Shown in pieces: positions 10,833 to 21,854 of a DNA stretch of 64,000 nucleotides (position 1 is the first letter of the stretch; each line of letters opens with the position of its first letter). The notes under the pieces were generated by a model. It did no database searches, had not been told where the DNA came from, and saw only the letters and a program-made list of their open reading frames with translations. Source of the DNA: Nothopassalora personata (lineage: Eukaryota; Ascomycota; Dothideomycetes; Mycosphaerellales; Mycosphaerellaceae). Both the position numbers and the translations under genes were made by a program. The stretch spans positions 1,798,001-1,862,000 of the forward strand of contig CM066293.1 in assembly GCA_033816765.1 (NCBI GenBank), read 5' to 3'.

Positions 10833-11883
10833 TCATCTTGCCCTTGTTCGCACCTTTTGCTCATCCACGCCCTCACTACTCTGCTCAACAGCCTCTACTC
10901 GACGTGCCAACTCTACCCACTCCGGATTCGCCAGCACCATAGCAGCCTCATCCCCGCTAGCCCGTATGTAATTCTCTATCAGAATTCCCATCTCCCATCC
11001 GTCATAGAACTGAACAAAGTTCTTGCTCTGTTCAAAATCATTCCTAGTCAAGGTAGGCCGGAATGTGACCCCAGTTCCAGTCAGTCCTGACTGCTGAACG
11101 AGCGTCACAAACTCATCAGTGGCATGCATATACGGAAGCCAGCCCGCAAGTGCGGTGACCGCGGAGTTTGACTGCACCTGAGCAGATTGTAAGTCTTCGA
11201 CTTGCTTTTGCAGTACGCCGGATATCGTGACGGAGATTCCTGGTCCGAAGCGTGAGAGTGGCCAAAGCGTTCTGTGCAGGCCGGAAGCGTTCGCGAGATC
11301 GGGGCTTGTGACTCGTACGGAGATGGAGCTGACGGTCGCTTGTTGGACGGCAGTGGCGAGAAGATATAGCTGACGATTGACGAGGCTGCTGGGAGACCAC
11401 GTAATCGCGTTCGAGGGATTGCCGGCTTTGTTGCAGCGGTCCTCGATCACAATATCCACCATGACCTCGCTTGCGTTTTCTGAGATATCCGGGAACGCTG
11501 CCAGCTCTTTGGCGATGTTCTGCCGCGGCCCATTGACTTATCGAGAAAGCCTTGGGCTTCACCTTGCACGGTCTTGCAAGTCGACAGAATCTGTGAGTGA
11601 AGTCGCGTTCCTGGCGCGTGATGAAGAAGCTCCTCGTAGAAGATGAGCCTGATGTCCTTCGGCAGGTCCAGGAAAGGGAATCGCGGGTTGCTGTCGAGTC
11701 GTATCGATTGCTCCAGAGGGCTTCTCGGTTGCTCTGAGGTGCGACATCCTTCGATCTGGCCTTCACGAAGCTGGTGAGCTCTTCGGCTGTGCACCGGTTG
11801 TAGAAATCGATACGCGCAGTTTCGATGTTGGTAAGTGGAGCGGAGGTGATGAGAGGTATGGTCGAGTGTTGTTGCTGGTCCAT
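10833..11883 (-). pseudogene. 2EXR/F-box-like fungal protein broken by two frameshifts
   Basis: An ATG at 11883 opens MDQQQHSTIPLITSAPLTNI and reads to about 11710. The next segment is in another frame (RLDSNPRFPFLDLPKDIRL, EELLHHAPGTRLHSQILST). After about 11530 a third frame continues (QNIAKELAAF, then MVDIVIEDRC to the stop at 10833). No GT..AG intron can reconcile either junction; each looks like a one-base loss. The FLDLPKDIR..IFYEELL pattern and the following STCKTVQGEA are typical of 2EXR/F-box-like proteins, abundant and poorly understood in Dothideomycetes. Either the gene is a recent pseudogene or the assembly has two base errors. Confidence 0.55.
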
Positions 11884-13166
11884 GATGGCGGACTGGTCGG
11901 ATCTCGAAGGGTGGTAAGATGGAAATGAGCGGCCCCCCTGACGTCGTTTATTCATTCGACGTTCTTCGGAGGGTGAACATTCTGTGTTTGCTAGAACATT
12001 CCGGTGAGTGGAGGCGGAGTCGCAGTGAGTCTGCTCTGAAGTCGCTGTGCCCCGAAAAGAGCTTACTTATACGCAATAAAAACGTGTATTTGCATCCAAC
12101 ACACAAGCTAGCCAATCACAGCAATTGAAGCGAAAGCAATTCGACACCCTTCGTGGCAAAGTCGATTGCAGAAGTGACTTCCCTTCAAATGTGAATGCGC
12201 AGTGCCTAAGAATCTTGGTTGATTTGATGAAGCCTCCATGAGCACACATGATTGAAATTGGTTAGAATGTGATTGAGTGGCATGTGTGTTGGGATCGAAC
12301 AGGTGAATCTGAATTATTCAGATTGTGACCTTAGGGGAACCTCGGATTATATCCGGGCTTCCTTTTTGCCAAATTTTTGCACAGGTCGTGTCTTACTTAT
12401 TCGCTTTCGTTATGGCAGTGTTTTTTGCTCTCTCACATTGGGCGGACCACCAGACGGCTATAGAACTCAATCAGCTGTTGAGCTGTCTCGCTTACATGTG
12501 CTCGCCAAGGCCGAGTCTACAAGCTCGACCCCAGACGTCTCCCGCTTGAACCATGGTTTTTCTTCCACCGAACTTTCTTCGTGAGTACTGGGTGTGCGTG
12601 AGGTAGGTTACATAATTTACATTTACCGGTTTGTTTAGCTTTGTTGTTTTGGCAAACGAGATCTCCCCAGCCGTTGACAACACAGTGGCATACCTGCATC
12701 TCGCGAAGCACCGATATGCAACCAGTCCCAAAATTTCTCACCTCCACACTGTCGATATGTTTGTATCATCTGGACAGGGTTTTATGGCTAGGCTCTAGAG
12801 ACTTTTAGGTAAACCCTGACGATGTCGCTTACGGAGGGACCTCATTGGAGACAGTAATCGAGACCACCCCGTCGATGGAAGTGCAGAATATGACACCCTA
12901 TAATATTGCAGTGACTAGCGATAAGTTATCAATAAGTTATGCAAGCGATGGTAGAGCCAGCATTCGTTGTCTTGTGACAAGGATATGAATGTCTCAATGT
13001 AGAACAGCTTCAACCACATAACGAGCCGCTACGATGATCTACCATGCGCCCACAGCTTTGCATGTGCGCTTCAACTCCCCGCATCTTCTTACTCAAAATC
13101 ACTAGTTACCGTCCGTGACTAACATCACATCACTGTTCTTGGAGCTCGACCACTATCGTCGTAACC
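11884..13166. other. Intergenic, nothing recognised
   Basis: No gene-like frame is seen on either strand. Short frames around 12270-12750 overlap on both strands and have no protein-like character. The sequence is not RIP-mutated. Confidence 0.5.
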
Positions 13167-13850
13167 ATGCTCACCACCAATACTACCGCCTCCAATACCG
13201 TCACCATAGACACCATGAAATGGCGACCCAAGCGAGTGGTCATGCCGATATCATTCCTCGGACTGCCCGCCGGGATGAGGAGCCGCATCTACCATTACGC
13301 CCTCCCAACCAAGCCCCATGATGGCCAGTATGCCGCTGTGAACCTAATTCGCACCCGCAAGCAGATAAACTCAGAAGCCACCGGCATCTTCCACAGACAA
13401 AGCAGCTTCGAGAATATGTGGTACAATCACAGAATCCACCCTCCTGTCCTCTTTCTCTCGACACTATTTTGGCCCGAGATGGCAAAGTACCACACCATCC
13501 ACAGGGACATCGGCCTGACTCGATGGAACACATTGAGCCTGCAGGCGGCGGTGCTAGCCAGCTATTCAGCTCTGAACCACTTTCTGTACGCACTGGTCGA
13601 TTTCCTGCTGACGGGCCCGGCCACTACATCGGACCCAACACCGAGGAAGCACTTCACTTGGCTCTTGACAAGTATGAAGTTGGCCTACGAGGCCGTGGTT
13701 TCAAGCATATTTGAGCGTCTCGAGGGTCGGGCACCAAGTCGAAGAGCTCGCTGGAGCAAAGTAGGCAGGCCAATAGCTCTCAAGGTGCACGCACAAGTTC
13801 GAGAATCGAGTCGAGGATATCGTAGCAAGAAGGCAAAACCGGTAGAATAG
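13167..13850 (+). CDS. 2EXR/F-box-like hypothetical protein
   Basis: A 227-residue single frame starting at an ATG (MLTTNTTASNTVTI). The segment SFLGLPAGMRSRIYHYALP followed by NLIRTRKQINSEATGIFHR matches the common fungal pattern of a leucine-rich LP..(L/M)R..IY helix and a RTC(R/K)QI..EA motif seen in 2EXR/F-box-like domains. The C-terminal third is Arg/Lys-rich. Such proteins may act in protein-protein contacts or ubiquitin ligase adaptors, but no function is established. A shorter start (MKWRPKRVVM, codon 17) is possible. It belongs to the same broad family as the pseudogene at 10833-11883. Confidence 0.6.
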   Translation: MLTTNTTASNTVTIDTMKWRPKRVVMPISFLGLPAGMRSRIYHYALPTKPHDGQYAAVNLIRTRKQINSEATGIFHRQSSFENMWYNHRIHPPVLFLSTLFWPEMAKYHTIHRDIGLTRWNTLSLQAAVLASYSALNHFLYALVDFLLTGPATTSDPTPRKHFTWLLTSMKLAYEAVVSSIFERLEGRAPSRRARWSKVGRPIALKVHAQVRESSRGYRSKKAKPVE

Positions 13851-14967
13851 CCTCGGCAGGCTGTCAACCGTCGCGTCAACCGCAAACGACGAATGCGGGC
13901 CGCCACCCAAGGACGTTGCGTGGATCGCTTGAATGGTAGGTGAATACCGTCCTGTACCTCTTCACAGCATTATAATTGGCATCCTCGACTTCTGCCACCT
14001 CGGGTTCGACGCCCTGGCTGATATCAGCCTGGTGAAATTCATGCAAAATCCACCAGAAACATCATCACAACCTCAGCATCAACCAGAGATTCAGAAATTC
14101 AGATCGCCTCAGCCTCAACATCTTGAATTGCACTCTAAAGAAATCCAGCATCTCCTCCGTCATCTCCCGCCTCAGAACATCTAACGAAGAGCGCGATCCC
14201 CCTTGCTGTCTCGAGAAAAGCGCATGTGAAAGCTGACCATACACACGAAATCTCATCACCAACGTGAAGGGACTGGTCCCGTTCATCAATAACATCATGA
14301 ACTACTTCTCGCATGACGATATCGATCTTGTCCTCTCGATCATTCTACACAGGTGCGAGAACATCCTTCCCCATGGCCTGAATGCGGAGTATTTGGATCC
14401 ACTTAGTTCTATCCAGTGGGGAAGATGTGTGCGAAAGTCTGTCACCGCTGATCACAACAAGGCGGGGCCATGCTGGTAGTAGGTGCAAGCGGATGCGGCG
14501 ATACTGGTTTACTGCACGCGACATTCTGTAAGAGTATCAGGCAAAGCAGTGCAGGGTGCAATCGGCGGGGAGACACGACTTTGAACCAGCAGACAGAAGT
14601 TGACTTGACGATGACCAGAAGAGTGTTGTCGTCTATGATGGTCGCATCACCGTCGACCAATCTGTTGTTGGTGATCAAAATGCTGGCACTTTTCGCCGGG
14701 ATGCATCGGCAGGTGAAGGGTGTAGCAGGCGAATAAGGTTTGCGGGTATGAATGGCAGCATAGTGGCTTGACGTGTCACAACGGCTGGATGGAATACACC
14801 AGGAATTCCTTCGCTGGGCCGGTGCAGCATATATTGAGCGGCAATATTCAAGCGATGGCGAATGACAACTGAGTTGGCTCGCTCGGTCGGATGGTGGTCG
14901 GGGATGAATCGTGCGCCAGGAACGCGGTCACAGTAGAAACCGCTATCATTATCACGGGGTATCTCAA
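13851..14967. other. Intergenic with coding-like scraps
   Basis: Two short stretches have protein-like character: minus strand 14298-14065 (DVLRREMTEEMLDFFRVQF) and plus strand about 14264-14470 (IDLVLSIILHRCENILPHGL). Neither has a convincing start or splice partners, so they may be decayed gene pieces. No repeat or RNA gene is seen. The right end should hold the rev1 3' UTR. Confidence 0.35.
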
Positions 14968-17900
14968 CTAGCCAAACTTGATCTGCCCCAGCTCCCTCTC
15001 GGCAGCGGCAGCCTGAACACCGTTCTTTATCCTCACCACTGCCTGCATCCAAGCATCTATTACATCTCTTGGCACATCATTCGCATCATTAATGACCCAG
15101 TCCATCCACTTCACAACAGCAACAGCTTTTCCAAGGTCTCGCTCTTCTATGACCACGTCTTTGAGATACTTGATCAACGCAGCGACATCTTCAGGATAAG
15201 GACACTCGTCATTGAACTCCTTGAACCACGCTGAAATGGTATCACGGAGGTCAGCAATGTCAGTCAACTTGTTCGCTGTGAATGTGGGCATTGCAGGACG
15301 AGGCGGCAGCATGAAGTGCCGATCTATCGGTCCTACATCCTCTCCCTTCTTCCGCCGAGCATTCGTCGCACGCTGGTGAAGCGACAAGTCTATGCCACCG
15401 ATCCTTTGGAGACGAGCCTGCCGTTGCTGTGCAAGGACTTCCTGGCGTAAATCCTCAGGCAAGGCGGCAAGCACTTCTGGGTCTAGCTCTTCTGCCTCGG
15501 GCTCAGTGTCGGTACCGGTGACTTCGTCTGGTCGTTGAAGACGAGAGACAAAGTTCGACTGCAGTAACGCAGATGCTTCCGAATCGCGTGCGAGGTTCCG
15601 CGTTGAGCTACTGATGTTCTTGCTTCCTCTTGGTCGACCTCGCCCTCGCTTTGGCGGTGCTTGTCTTAGCGGAGGCAAGGCACGGAGCTTACGCGGTGAC
15701 TGTGGCAAGACAGCCTGTTCGCCACGTTTCTCTGCGCGGTTTGAGGGCGACTTGTAGAAGCCCAGAACTTCCGCGCGCACATCTTCCGGCAGGGCTTCCA
15801 ATATGCTCGGGTCGAGCTGCGACTGAGGTGGGATGAATCCTACTGGCGACTGAGCTCGGGATGCCGATCTAGAGATACTTCGTGCTACTTCAGCAGGCGC
15901 TTTCACCAAAGTGTTGGGAGTTGTATGCTTGGTCAACTTTGCTCTGATATCCCCCGGTAGCTCAGCCAAGACAGCTGGATCAACCTGACTGGGAAGTATG
16001 AACTGTGTTCCAAAGATATTGAGAGGGTTCTTGGTGGGCGTGCCTGGGTTGACTGGCTTGAATGCTGTGCTTGGCTGATTCGCGGTACATATACGCTGCT
16101 TTTCGGGTGTGTGGACATCGTCCTGGATCGGATCCTCGGCAGATGGTCGACTTGGTAGTGAAGGCAGCTTGTCCTCGATAGCCTTTGAAGGCTGGCCGAT
16201 CTTGAATTGCAGTTTCCGCTGACTCGCCTGATCGACACCATCCGATCCTTGCTTGATAGGCACGAGTTTCGACATCTGCATGCCGATGCCACGAAGTTCG
16301 CCGGGTGATATTGACATGGACCTGAGTGCTGCGATGGTCTCTTTTGCGATGACAGCAGGATCGTTGGTAGCGACGCCAAGCTGTAGGCCTTTGTTGAAGG
16401 TGTCGCACTTGCCATGGCCAAGATGCTTTGGAGGATCAAGAGGAGCGTCAGCCGCACGCTTCATAATCTTCACATTCAGTTGCGATCCCTTGGCATGTTC
16501 CTTCAACAGTCTCCTGCTGAGCTCGGCGCTAAGATTACGCAGGAACTCTTCCGCTTGTTCTTGGTTCTCGAAGCGGACTCCCCAGTTGACCTCTGCAGAG
16601 ACAGACTTCCGGGTCACTTGATCGCCGACTTCAGCCTTATCAATGCCGCGAGCGTAATCCCAGAGCTTCTCGCCTGTCTTCGGTCCCAGCGTGGTGATCA
16701 GCTTCTCCTTTGTGGTTTCGAGGATGTCCTTTACCAGCTTGACACCAATATCTTCAAGCTTGCCGCCTATGCTGTAGGCGACGCCAGGTAGCTTCGTTAC
16801 TTCGAGCTGACCTATAAAGTCAAGGACATGTTCTGGTTTGAGCTGGTACTGGCCAGCTGGTTTCGCCTTTCGCAATGCGATTTTGGCCTGTAGAATGTTC
16901 GCCCCGATGCCAACAGAGACAGCACAGCCAGTCTTCACGAGTACTTCGTCTCGGATCTTCCGCGCTAACTCATCGGCCTTGGCCTGCTCACGATGTACAG
17001 CGCCTTCGTTGCGTTGTACACCGTTCGAGCCGCTGTCAGCTATACAAATCGCGCTGATATCGACGAGTGCTTCGTCAATGCTGACGCTTTGCACGAGACC
17101 ACCTGTAGCCATTATGGCGTCGTAGAAGATCCTGCTCGCCTCTTCGTACCCCGGAAAGTCGTAAGGCAGTATTTTAAGCTCCGGACACAGCTGCTGTGCC
17201 CGTTTCATCCACATGCCGTTACTGATGCCAAATTTGCGTGCTGGGTAGTTGCAGCTTGCAATCTCTGAGCCAGAGCCTCCTCCATGGGCAACGACAGCCG
17301 GCTTGTCGACATAGTGTGGATACTTCTTGAGTGAGACAGCGGCGAAGAAGCTGTCGAAGTCCACATGCATGACGTAACGCCTTTGACCAGGCAACTTCTT
17401 GACTTGAGCTTTTTGCGAGGATGACTTCTCGACTGCGAGGGCTTGAAGTTGCGACTTCAAGTCTGCCTTCCAAGTAGACAGATGATGTAAGCGTGATTCT
17501 CGATAGTATTGCTCGAGAAAGTCCGGATGCACTACAGTGGACTTTCTGATATTGGGATCGCTGAGTAGCAGAGCGTTGTGTTCTTCAGCGCTCATGCTGG
17601 CCAGCTTCGTTTGCGAGATGTTCTTGAAGACGGCGGATTCACGGACTACCTTGTGCGAGAAGTCCGGTTCTTGAGATCCCTGTCGTGGCTGGAGCGCTGA
17701 TGCAGCATCAGATTCAGGTGCGCGTTCTGCGGCCACTTCCTTGTCGTCGCGACCTTCGATGGTGTCCAAGTCGGCAATAGCGTCCGCGGGCTGGCTGCTC
17801 GGAGGCGGCGTCTGTAAAGCACTACCTGCGGCGGCTGTCGAAGATGCGTCTGCACGAGGCTCTGAGGTCTGACGCGAGTACGCACTCTGTTCGGCATCTT

Positions 17901-18594
17901 CCAGCGCCTGCTCAATCGAGCTCGTGATTTCGGGCAGTCCGTAATCGTCGTCATCTTCGATATCATCTGACGGCGTGATGGTCTGTACCAGCTTCGGTGG
18001 CTTCCTTTGACTACTCTGTGATCTGAGTTGGCTAGTATACCAGCTGGTGTCAGTCTGTTCACGATACCCTTGCGCTCGCTTGGCAGCTTGACTGACGACT
18101 TGGCCGTTGTCAAATCCGAGCACCTTCTGGCCAGCACCTTCGTCCACAACTCGGTAGGCGTCCCATGGTAGCAGTTTGCCGGCAGCAATACTGTCAACGA
18201 TCCAGGCGGGCTTCACGATCCGGTACCGACGAAACTCTTCTTTCTTCTTGGGCGTCAGATTGCTTGCAATGATGTGTGTGACCATGGTCTTGCCATCCAA
18301 ATACTGAATAAAACCACCACCATACTGCACAATCATAGTATGCAGATCGTTCAGACTCGGTTGAGTGTAGCCGTTGACATGACAGACAATTCCTTTAAAG
18401 ATGGGCGGATTCTCCTTGGATTTGGCCCGGAGATCTGCATCTTTGTTCTGTAGCTTGATCTTCTTACGCCGGAAGTACTCTGAGAAGCCTCCGAACTTGG
18501 AGCCCTCATATTCCTCGCCTCCTTCGTCGTCGAACGTATGGCCTTCGATCCGCTTTCGGACTAAGGATGATTTCTGCTCCAGACGCGAGCCCAT
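14968..18594 (-). CDS. rev1: DNA repair protein REV1 (Y-family polymerase)
   Basis: An intronless 1208-residue protein from the ATG at 18594. Rev1 is the deoxycytidyl transferase and scaffold of translesion synthesis in the nucleus. Order of domains: BRCT at about 63-150 (FKGIVCHVNGYTQPS.., WIVDSIAAGKLL); Y-family polymerase core from about 405 with palm motif HVDFDSFFAAV (Asp412, Asp414) and SIDEAL (Asp507, Glu508), the three carboxylates for metal binding; little-finger domain to about 780. Then come three ubiquitin-binding-motif-like repeats at about 888 (VDPAVLAELPGDIRAKL), about 937 (LDPSILEALPEDVRAEV) and about 1045 (LDPEVLAALPEDLRQEV). The C-terminal four-helix domain follows from about 1100 (DLRDTISAWFKEF, VKWMDWVINDANDVP), the docking site for Rev7 and other polymerases. 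It is divergently transcribed from the FKBP gene. All catalytic residues are present. Confidence 0.96.
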   Translation of the reverse strand: MGSRLEQKSSLVRKRIEGHTFDDEGGEEYEGSKFGGFSEYFRRKKIKLQNKDADLRAKSKENPPIFKGIVCHVNGYTQPSLNDLHTMIVQYGGGFIQYLDGKTMVTHIIASNLTPKKKEEFRRYRIVKPAWIVDSIAAGKLLPWDAYRVVDEGAGQKVLGFDNGQVVSQAAKRAQGYREQTDTSWYTSQLRSQSSQRKPPKLVQTITPSDDIEDDDDYGLPEITSSIEQALEDAEQSAYSRQTSEPRADASSTAAAGSALQTPPPSSQPADAIADLDTIEGRDDKEVAAERAPESDAASALQPRQGSQEPDFSHKVVRESAVFKNISQTKLASMSAEEHNALLLSDPNIRKSTVVHPDFLEQYYRESRLHHLSTWKADLKSQLQALAVEKSSSQKAQVKKLPGQRRYVMHVDFDSFFAAVSLKKYPHYVDKPAVVAHGGGSGSEIASCNYPARKFGISNGMWMKRAQQLCPELKILPYDFPGYEEASRIFYDAIMATGGLVQSVSIDEALVDISAICIADSGSNGVQRNEGAVHREQAKADELARKIRDEVLVKTGCAVSVGIGANILQAKIALRKAKPAGQYQLKPEHVLDFIGQLEVTKLPGVAYSIGGKLEDIGVKLVKDILETTKEKLITTLGPKTGEKLWDYARGIDKAEVGDQVTRKSVSAEVNWGVRFENQEQAEEFLRNLSAELSRRLLKEHAKGSQLNVKIMKRAADAPLDPPKHLGHGKCDTFNKGLQLGVATNDPAVIAKETIAALRSMSISPGELRGIGMQMSKLVPIKQGSDGVDQASQRKLQFKIGQPSKAIEDKLPSLPSRPSAEDPIQDDVHTPEKQRICTANQPSTAFKPVNPGTPTKNPLNIFGTQFILPSQVDPAVLAELPGDIRAKLTKHTTPNTLVKAPAEVARSISRSASRAQSPVGFIPPQSQLDPSILEALPEDVRAEVLGFYKSPSNRAEKRGEQAVLPQSPRKLRALPPLRQAPPKRGRGRPRGSKNISSSTRNLARDSEASALLQSNFVSRLQRPDEVTGTDTEPEAEELDPEVLAALPEDLRQEVLAQQRQARLQRIGGIDLSLHQRATNARRKKGEDVGPIDRHFMLPPRPAMPTFTANKLTDIADLRDTISAWFKEFNDECPYPEDVAALIKYLKDVVIEERDLGKAVAVVKWMDWVINDANDVPRDVIDAWMQAVVRIKNGVQAAAAERELGQIKFG

Positions 18595-19028
18595 GGTGGC
18601 GTCGCAGCTTCATCGTCAGACCTCAGGTCGTCTCTTCCACATGACACTATGCTGACAGTGGACTGCAGGGGGGATTCTGCAGTGCCAGAGAGCTGGTGAA
18701 GATGTTGTTTGATGTTGTCGCCACTGTCGACGTCTTTGTTTGAAAGCAGAAGCAACAGGCGAGGTTCCTGCAATCAATTCACGCGTCATTAGCGCGTAAA
18801 TTGATTGCAGGGTTCAGGCGCTTGGAGTGGGAACTTTTTGCTTGGCTTAGAACTAGCAGATCTTCAAGTCTCTTTCTTCTCAGCTCGAGTTCTCTTCACC
18901 GACCACCAGAAACAAATCTCTTCGCCGAGAAATACCCCAACACCCTCGAGTATTGTCCAGGCTCGGGACGATAGACCACCAAAGCTCGCACTTACGTTCA
19001 TTGTACTCCATCTCCAGACACCCACACA
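18595..19028. promoter_or_regulatory. Shared divergent promoter of rev1 and the FKBP gene
   Basis: A 434-bp gap separates the start codons of the two divergent genes, so both promoters must lie here. It contains the 43-bp inverted repeat described separately. Pyrimidine-rich DNA (about 18860-18920) precedes the FKBP start, as is common just upstream of fungal genes. Confidence 0.7.
18768..18810. repeat. 18-bp inverted repeat with two ACGCG boxes
   Basis: Left arm 18768-18785 (CTGCAATCAATTCACGCG) and right arm 18793-18810 are reverse complements at 17 of 18 positions, separated by 7 bases (TCATTAG). The inner ends carry ACGCGT (18781-18786) on one strand and ACGCG on the other. ACGCGT is the MCB/MBF site of G1/S-regulated DNA-synthesis and repair genes in yeasts. 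A dimeric factor site is the simplest reading; a small transposon footprint is an alternative. Confidence 0.7.
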
Positions 19029-20552
19029 ATGTCCGGTCTCATGCCAATGGCCCTGTACGGCCTCGAGGTCCCAGCCGGCGATGTCGCCATCACCGCAAAG
19101 CCAGAAATCCCCTCGGCCTTCCGCATCACTATGGCCGCAATCGACCCCAGCGCCGAGCCTGAGGGCGAAGAGGGCGACATTCCTCGCGCAACCCTCAAGA
19201 TCATCCGCCAGTCGCTGATTGACTACGACGACGAGGACGACTACGACGCCGAAGACTTCGACATCGAGGAGATGGAGCGTATGCTGGCCGAGGAGGAAGA
19301 TGACGACGACGAGGACAGCGACGACGAGACCAACGGCGGCCCGAGCGATCCAGCCAAGACCAAGGCAGCACGAAAGGACGCCGCCCAGAAGCAGATCGCC
19401 GCTCTGCTCGCCGCACAAGAGGAGGAGATGGACGTTGACGGGAAGCCAAATGGTGTCAACGGCAAGAAGTCCGCCAAGGCTTTGGGCAAGATGCCAGCCA
19501 GCGACGACAGCGAGGATGACGACGAGGACAGTGAGGACGACGAGGGGGAGGAGTACGACGAGTTCGTGCTCTGCACACTTGACCCAACCAAGGTACGCGC
19601 TGTCCTTTTCTAGGCTCATCATATCCAACTCACACACCCGCAGAACTACCAGCAGCCTCTCGACATCACTGTCGGCGAGAATGAGCGCGTCCTCTTCAAG
19701 GTGTCCGGCACCCACAGCATCTTCCTGACGGGCAACTACGTCGAGCCAGCTCACCAGCACGGCCCAGATGGTTACGACAGCGAGGAGGACTACGATGAGG
19801 ATGACTACGATCTCGAGCCAGATAGCGATGAGGACGAGCTTGACGACATCGAGGACCCACGTATCACCGAGCTCGAGGACGAGGATGAAGAGGAGGCACC
19901 AGCTCTCGTCTCATTCAAGGCGGACAAGAAGGCTGAGAAGAAGGGCAAGAACAAGCGTCCAGCTGAGGACGAGCTGACCAACGGTGCTTCGCTTGATGAT
20001 CTCGTCACCGCAGCCAAGAAGGAGCATGGCGAGGAGAAGCTCACCAAGAAGCAGAAGAAGCAAAAGAAGAACGACGGTACCGCCGCTGCCGTTGAGGAGC
20101 CATCCTCGACCAAGTCCGACAAGAAGGTTCAGTTCGCAAAGGAGCTTGAGCAGGGTCCTACTCCAACCAAGGACGCCAAGAAGGACGAGAAGCCAAAGGC
20201 TGGCCTCGGTGTCAAGAAGGTCAACGGTGTCACCATCGACGATAAGAAGCTCGGCACTGGCCCAGCAGCCAAGAACGGCGACCGTGTTGGTCTCCGATAC
20301 ATCGGTAAGCTCGTCAGCAACAGCAAGGTCTTCGACAGCAACAAGAGCGGCAAGCCATTCACCTTCAAGCTCGGCGCCGGCGAAGTCATCAAGGGCTGGG
20401 AGATCGGTATTCAGGGCATGAGTGCTGGTGGTGAGCGACGCATCACCATCCCAGCCAAGCTCGCATACGGCCACAAGGGCGCACCACCCGCCATTCCAAG
20501 TAACGCCGACCTCGTCTTCGACGTCAAGCTCCTCAGCATTGGCGGCCGATAG
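19029..20552 (+). CDS. fpr4: Nucleolar FKBP-type peptidyl-prolyl isomerase (Fpr3/Fpr4 family)
   Basis: Two exons, 19029-19592 and 19644-20552, with a 51-nt intron (donor GTACGC), give 490 residues. The N-terminus ([20 protein letters not shown]) and the segment across the intron ([29 protein letters not shown]) form the nucleoplasmin-like fold. They are separated and followed by long Asp/Glu runs and Lys-rich nucleolar-type segments. The last about 105 residues are a canonical FKBP domain ([52 protein letters not shown]). Yeast Fpr3/Fpr4 isomerise prolines in histone H3/H4 tails and act in rDNA silencing and histone deposition. The active-site aromatic residues are present. The exact Fpr3 versus Fpr4 assignment is not meaningful outside yeasts. 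Confidence 0.93.
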
Positions 20553-21854
20553 ATGCCCCACATCATCACGAACGCTTCTGGATCTGTTTCGTTCCGAGTG
20601 TACCATGTTACGGCCTCTGTTCTGAGCGGGTCCAACTCTACTTCCGGTCCCGAGTGCTGGAGGGAGGACGAGTTTTGAAAGCATCTGCTACGCTGCTGTG
20701 CATTGCGTTTCTTTGTTCTTGGCGCGATGATACCCGACTTGCAAGATGTTGATGTTTGCAGGAATGATGGGTGCATTGTCTGGCTCTGGCTACGAACCAA
20801 GACCACGACACGACAAAAAAGTATGTATACAATAGCTACTGGCGTTAGGCTGATGGCGTTCGGGGGTTAATGTAATCTGTTGTGATGGAGTTGTCAATGT
20901 TCTATTGAAGGGCCCCTCCCTCATGTTCTTGCTGCTGTTTTCGATGACCGGAACTTCCTCTTGGAATCGCGGCAGACCTCGCCTCATGACGAGCCGCACC
21001 TTCCAGTTCTGAGGACATTATAGTGATCCAGGCAACAGCCATGGTCTTGAGGACAAGTTTATAGCACACCAAGGACTTGATCAAAATAGAAGAGGTCTGC
21101 TGCTGTATCCCCACATACACCTTCCGTCTACACTAGCGCGCGCGACATAGAGCAAAACAAGAAGTACCCTCATCGCCCACGTTCGCACACAGCCCTAACG
21201 CTCGCAATGCACTCCCTCGCCCCTCACAACTCCTTCAAAGTGGGTCCATAGTACCACAATCCGCTCACCCATCGGCCCTGCAGACACAGACATCGCCCTG
21301 GGCACATGTGGCGACTCTTGACCAGCGCTGGTTGTTCCCGGCATTGGATGTGCATGAGTACTGGAAGCTCAAACCAGCGGGGGGCAACCGCTGTGGGATG
21401 ATGGATGTCATACTATATCAGCACCGTTGCAGCCATAATCTTGCAGAGCTGGGCAAGCGCCGAGACTTTGGACCAAGTCGTAGCAGGCGGCGTAGGCGAG
21501 ACCAGCTGAGATGGTTACCACTAGGGCGCAGAGAACGGTCTTGGGGAACTTGTTAGCTGTGAGTGTTGCAAGTTGGCTGTTTTCTCCAATGAAGCTACTT
21601 CGGAGCCATCACCGGTCTCTTTATACGTACATGTACACACGACCCACAAAGGCATCCAACAGCACGACAAGGAGCTGTAGCCGTAGCCGTCGAAGCGCTG
21701 TCGATTTGCAGCAACAGCTAATCGGCCAGGAAGACTACGATTCAAGGTCAAGACGCCAGCCTACATAGCTAGCAGCGCACTGTCCATCACACATTGGTAT
21801 GAGAGCAACTGTTGTGCTGAGGTCAATGAAGAGGTCGAGCCATGAAACCAACGC
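20553..21854. other. Intergenic, no gene recognised
   Basis: This 1.3-kb stretch downstream of the FKBP gene has only short, non-protein-like frames. It is not RIP-mutated: CAG and CTG are frequent, unlike the repeat block 1 kb further on. Confidence 0.45.

Noticed and set aside
10833..11883. Short introns explaining the frame changes in the 2EXR-type gene
   Set aside because: No GT..AG pair of plausible length joins the frames in phase; a 43-nt candidate near 11550 gives the wrong phase and would delete conserved-looking text.
14470..15234. Plus-strand and minus-strand frames overlapping the rev1 3' end
   Set aside because: They are out of frame with rev1, lack homology-like motifs, and are explained as shadows of the REV1 C-terminal domain or intergenic DNA.
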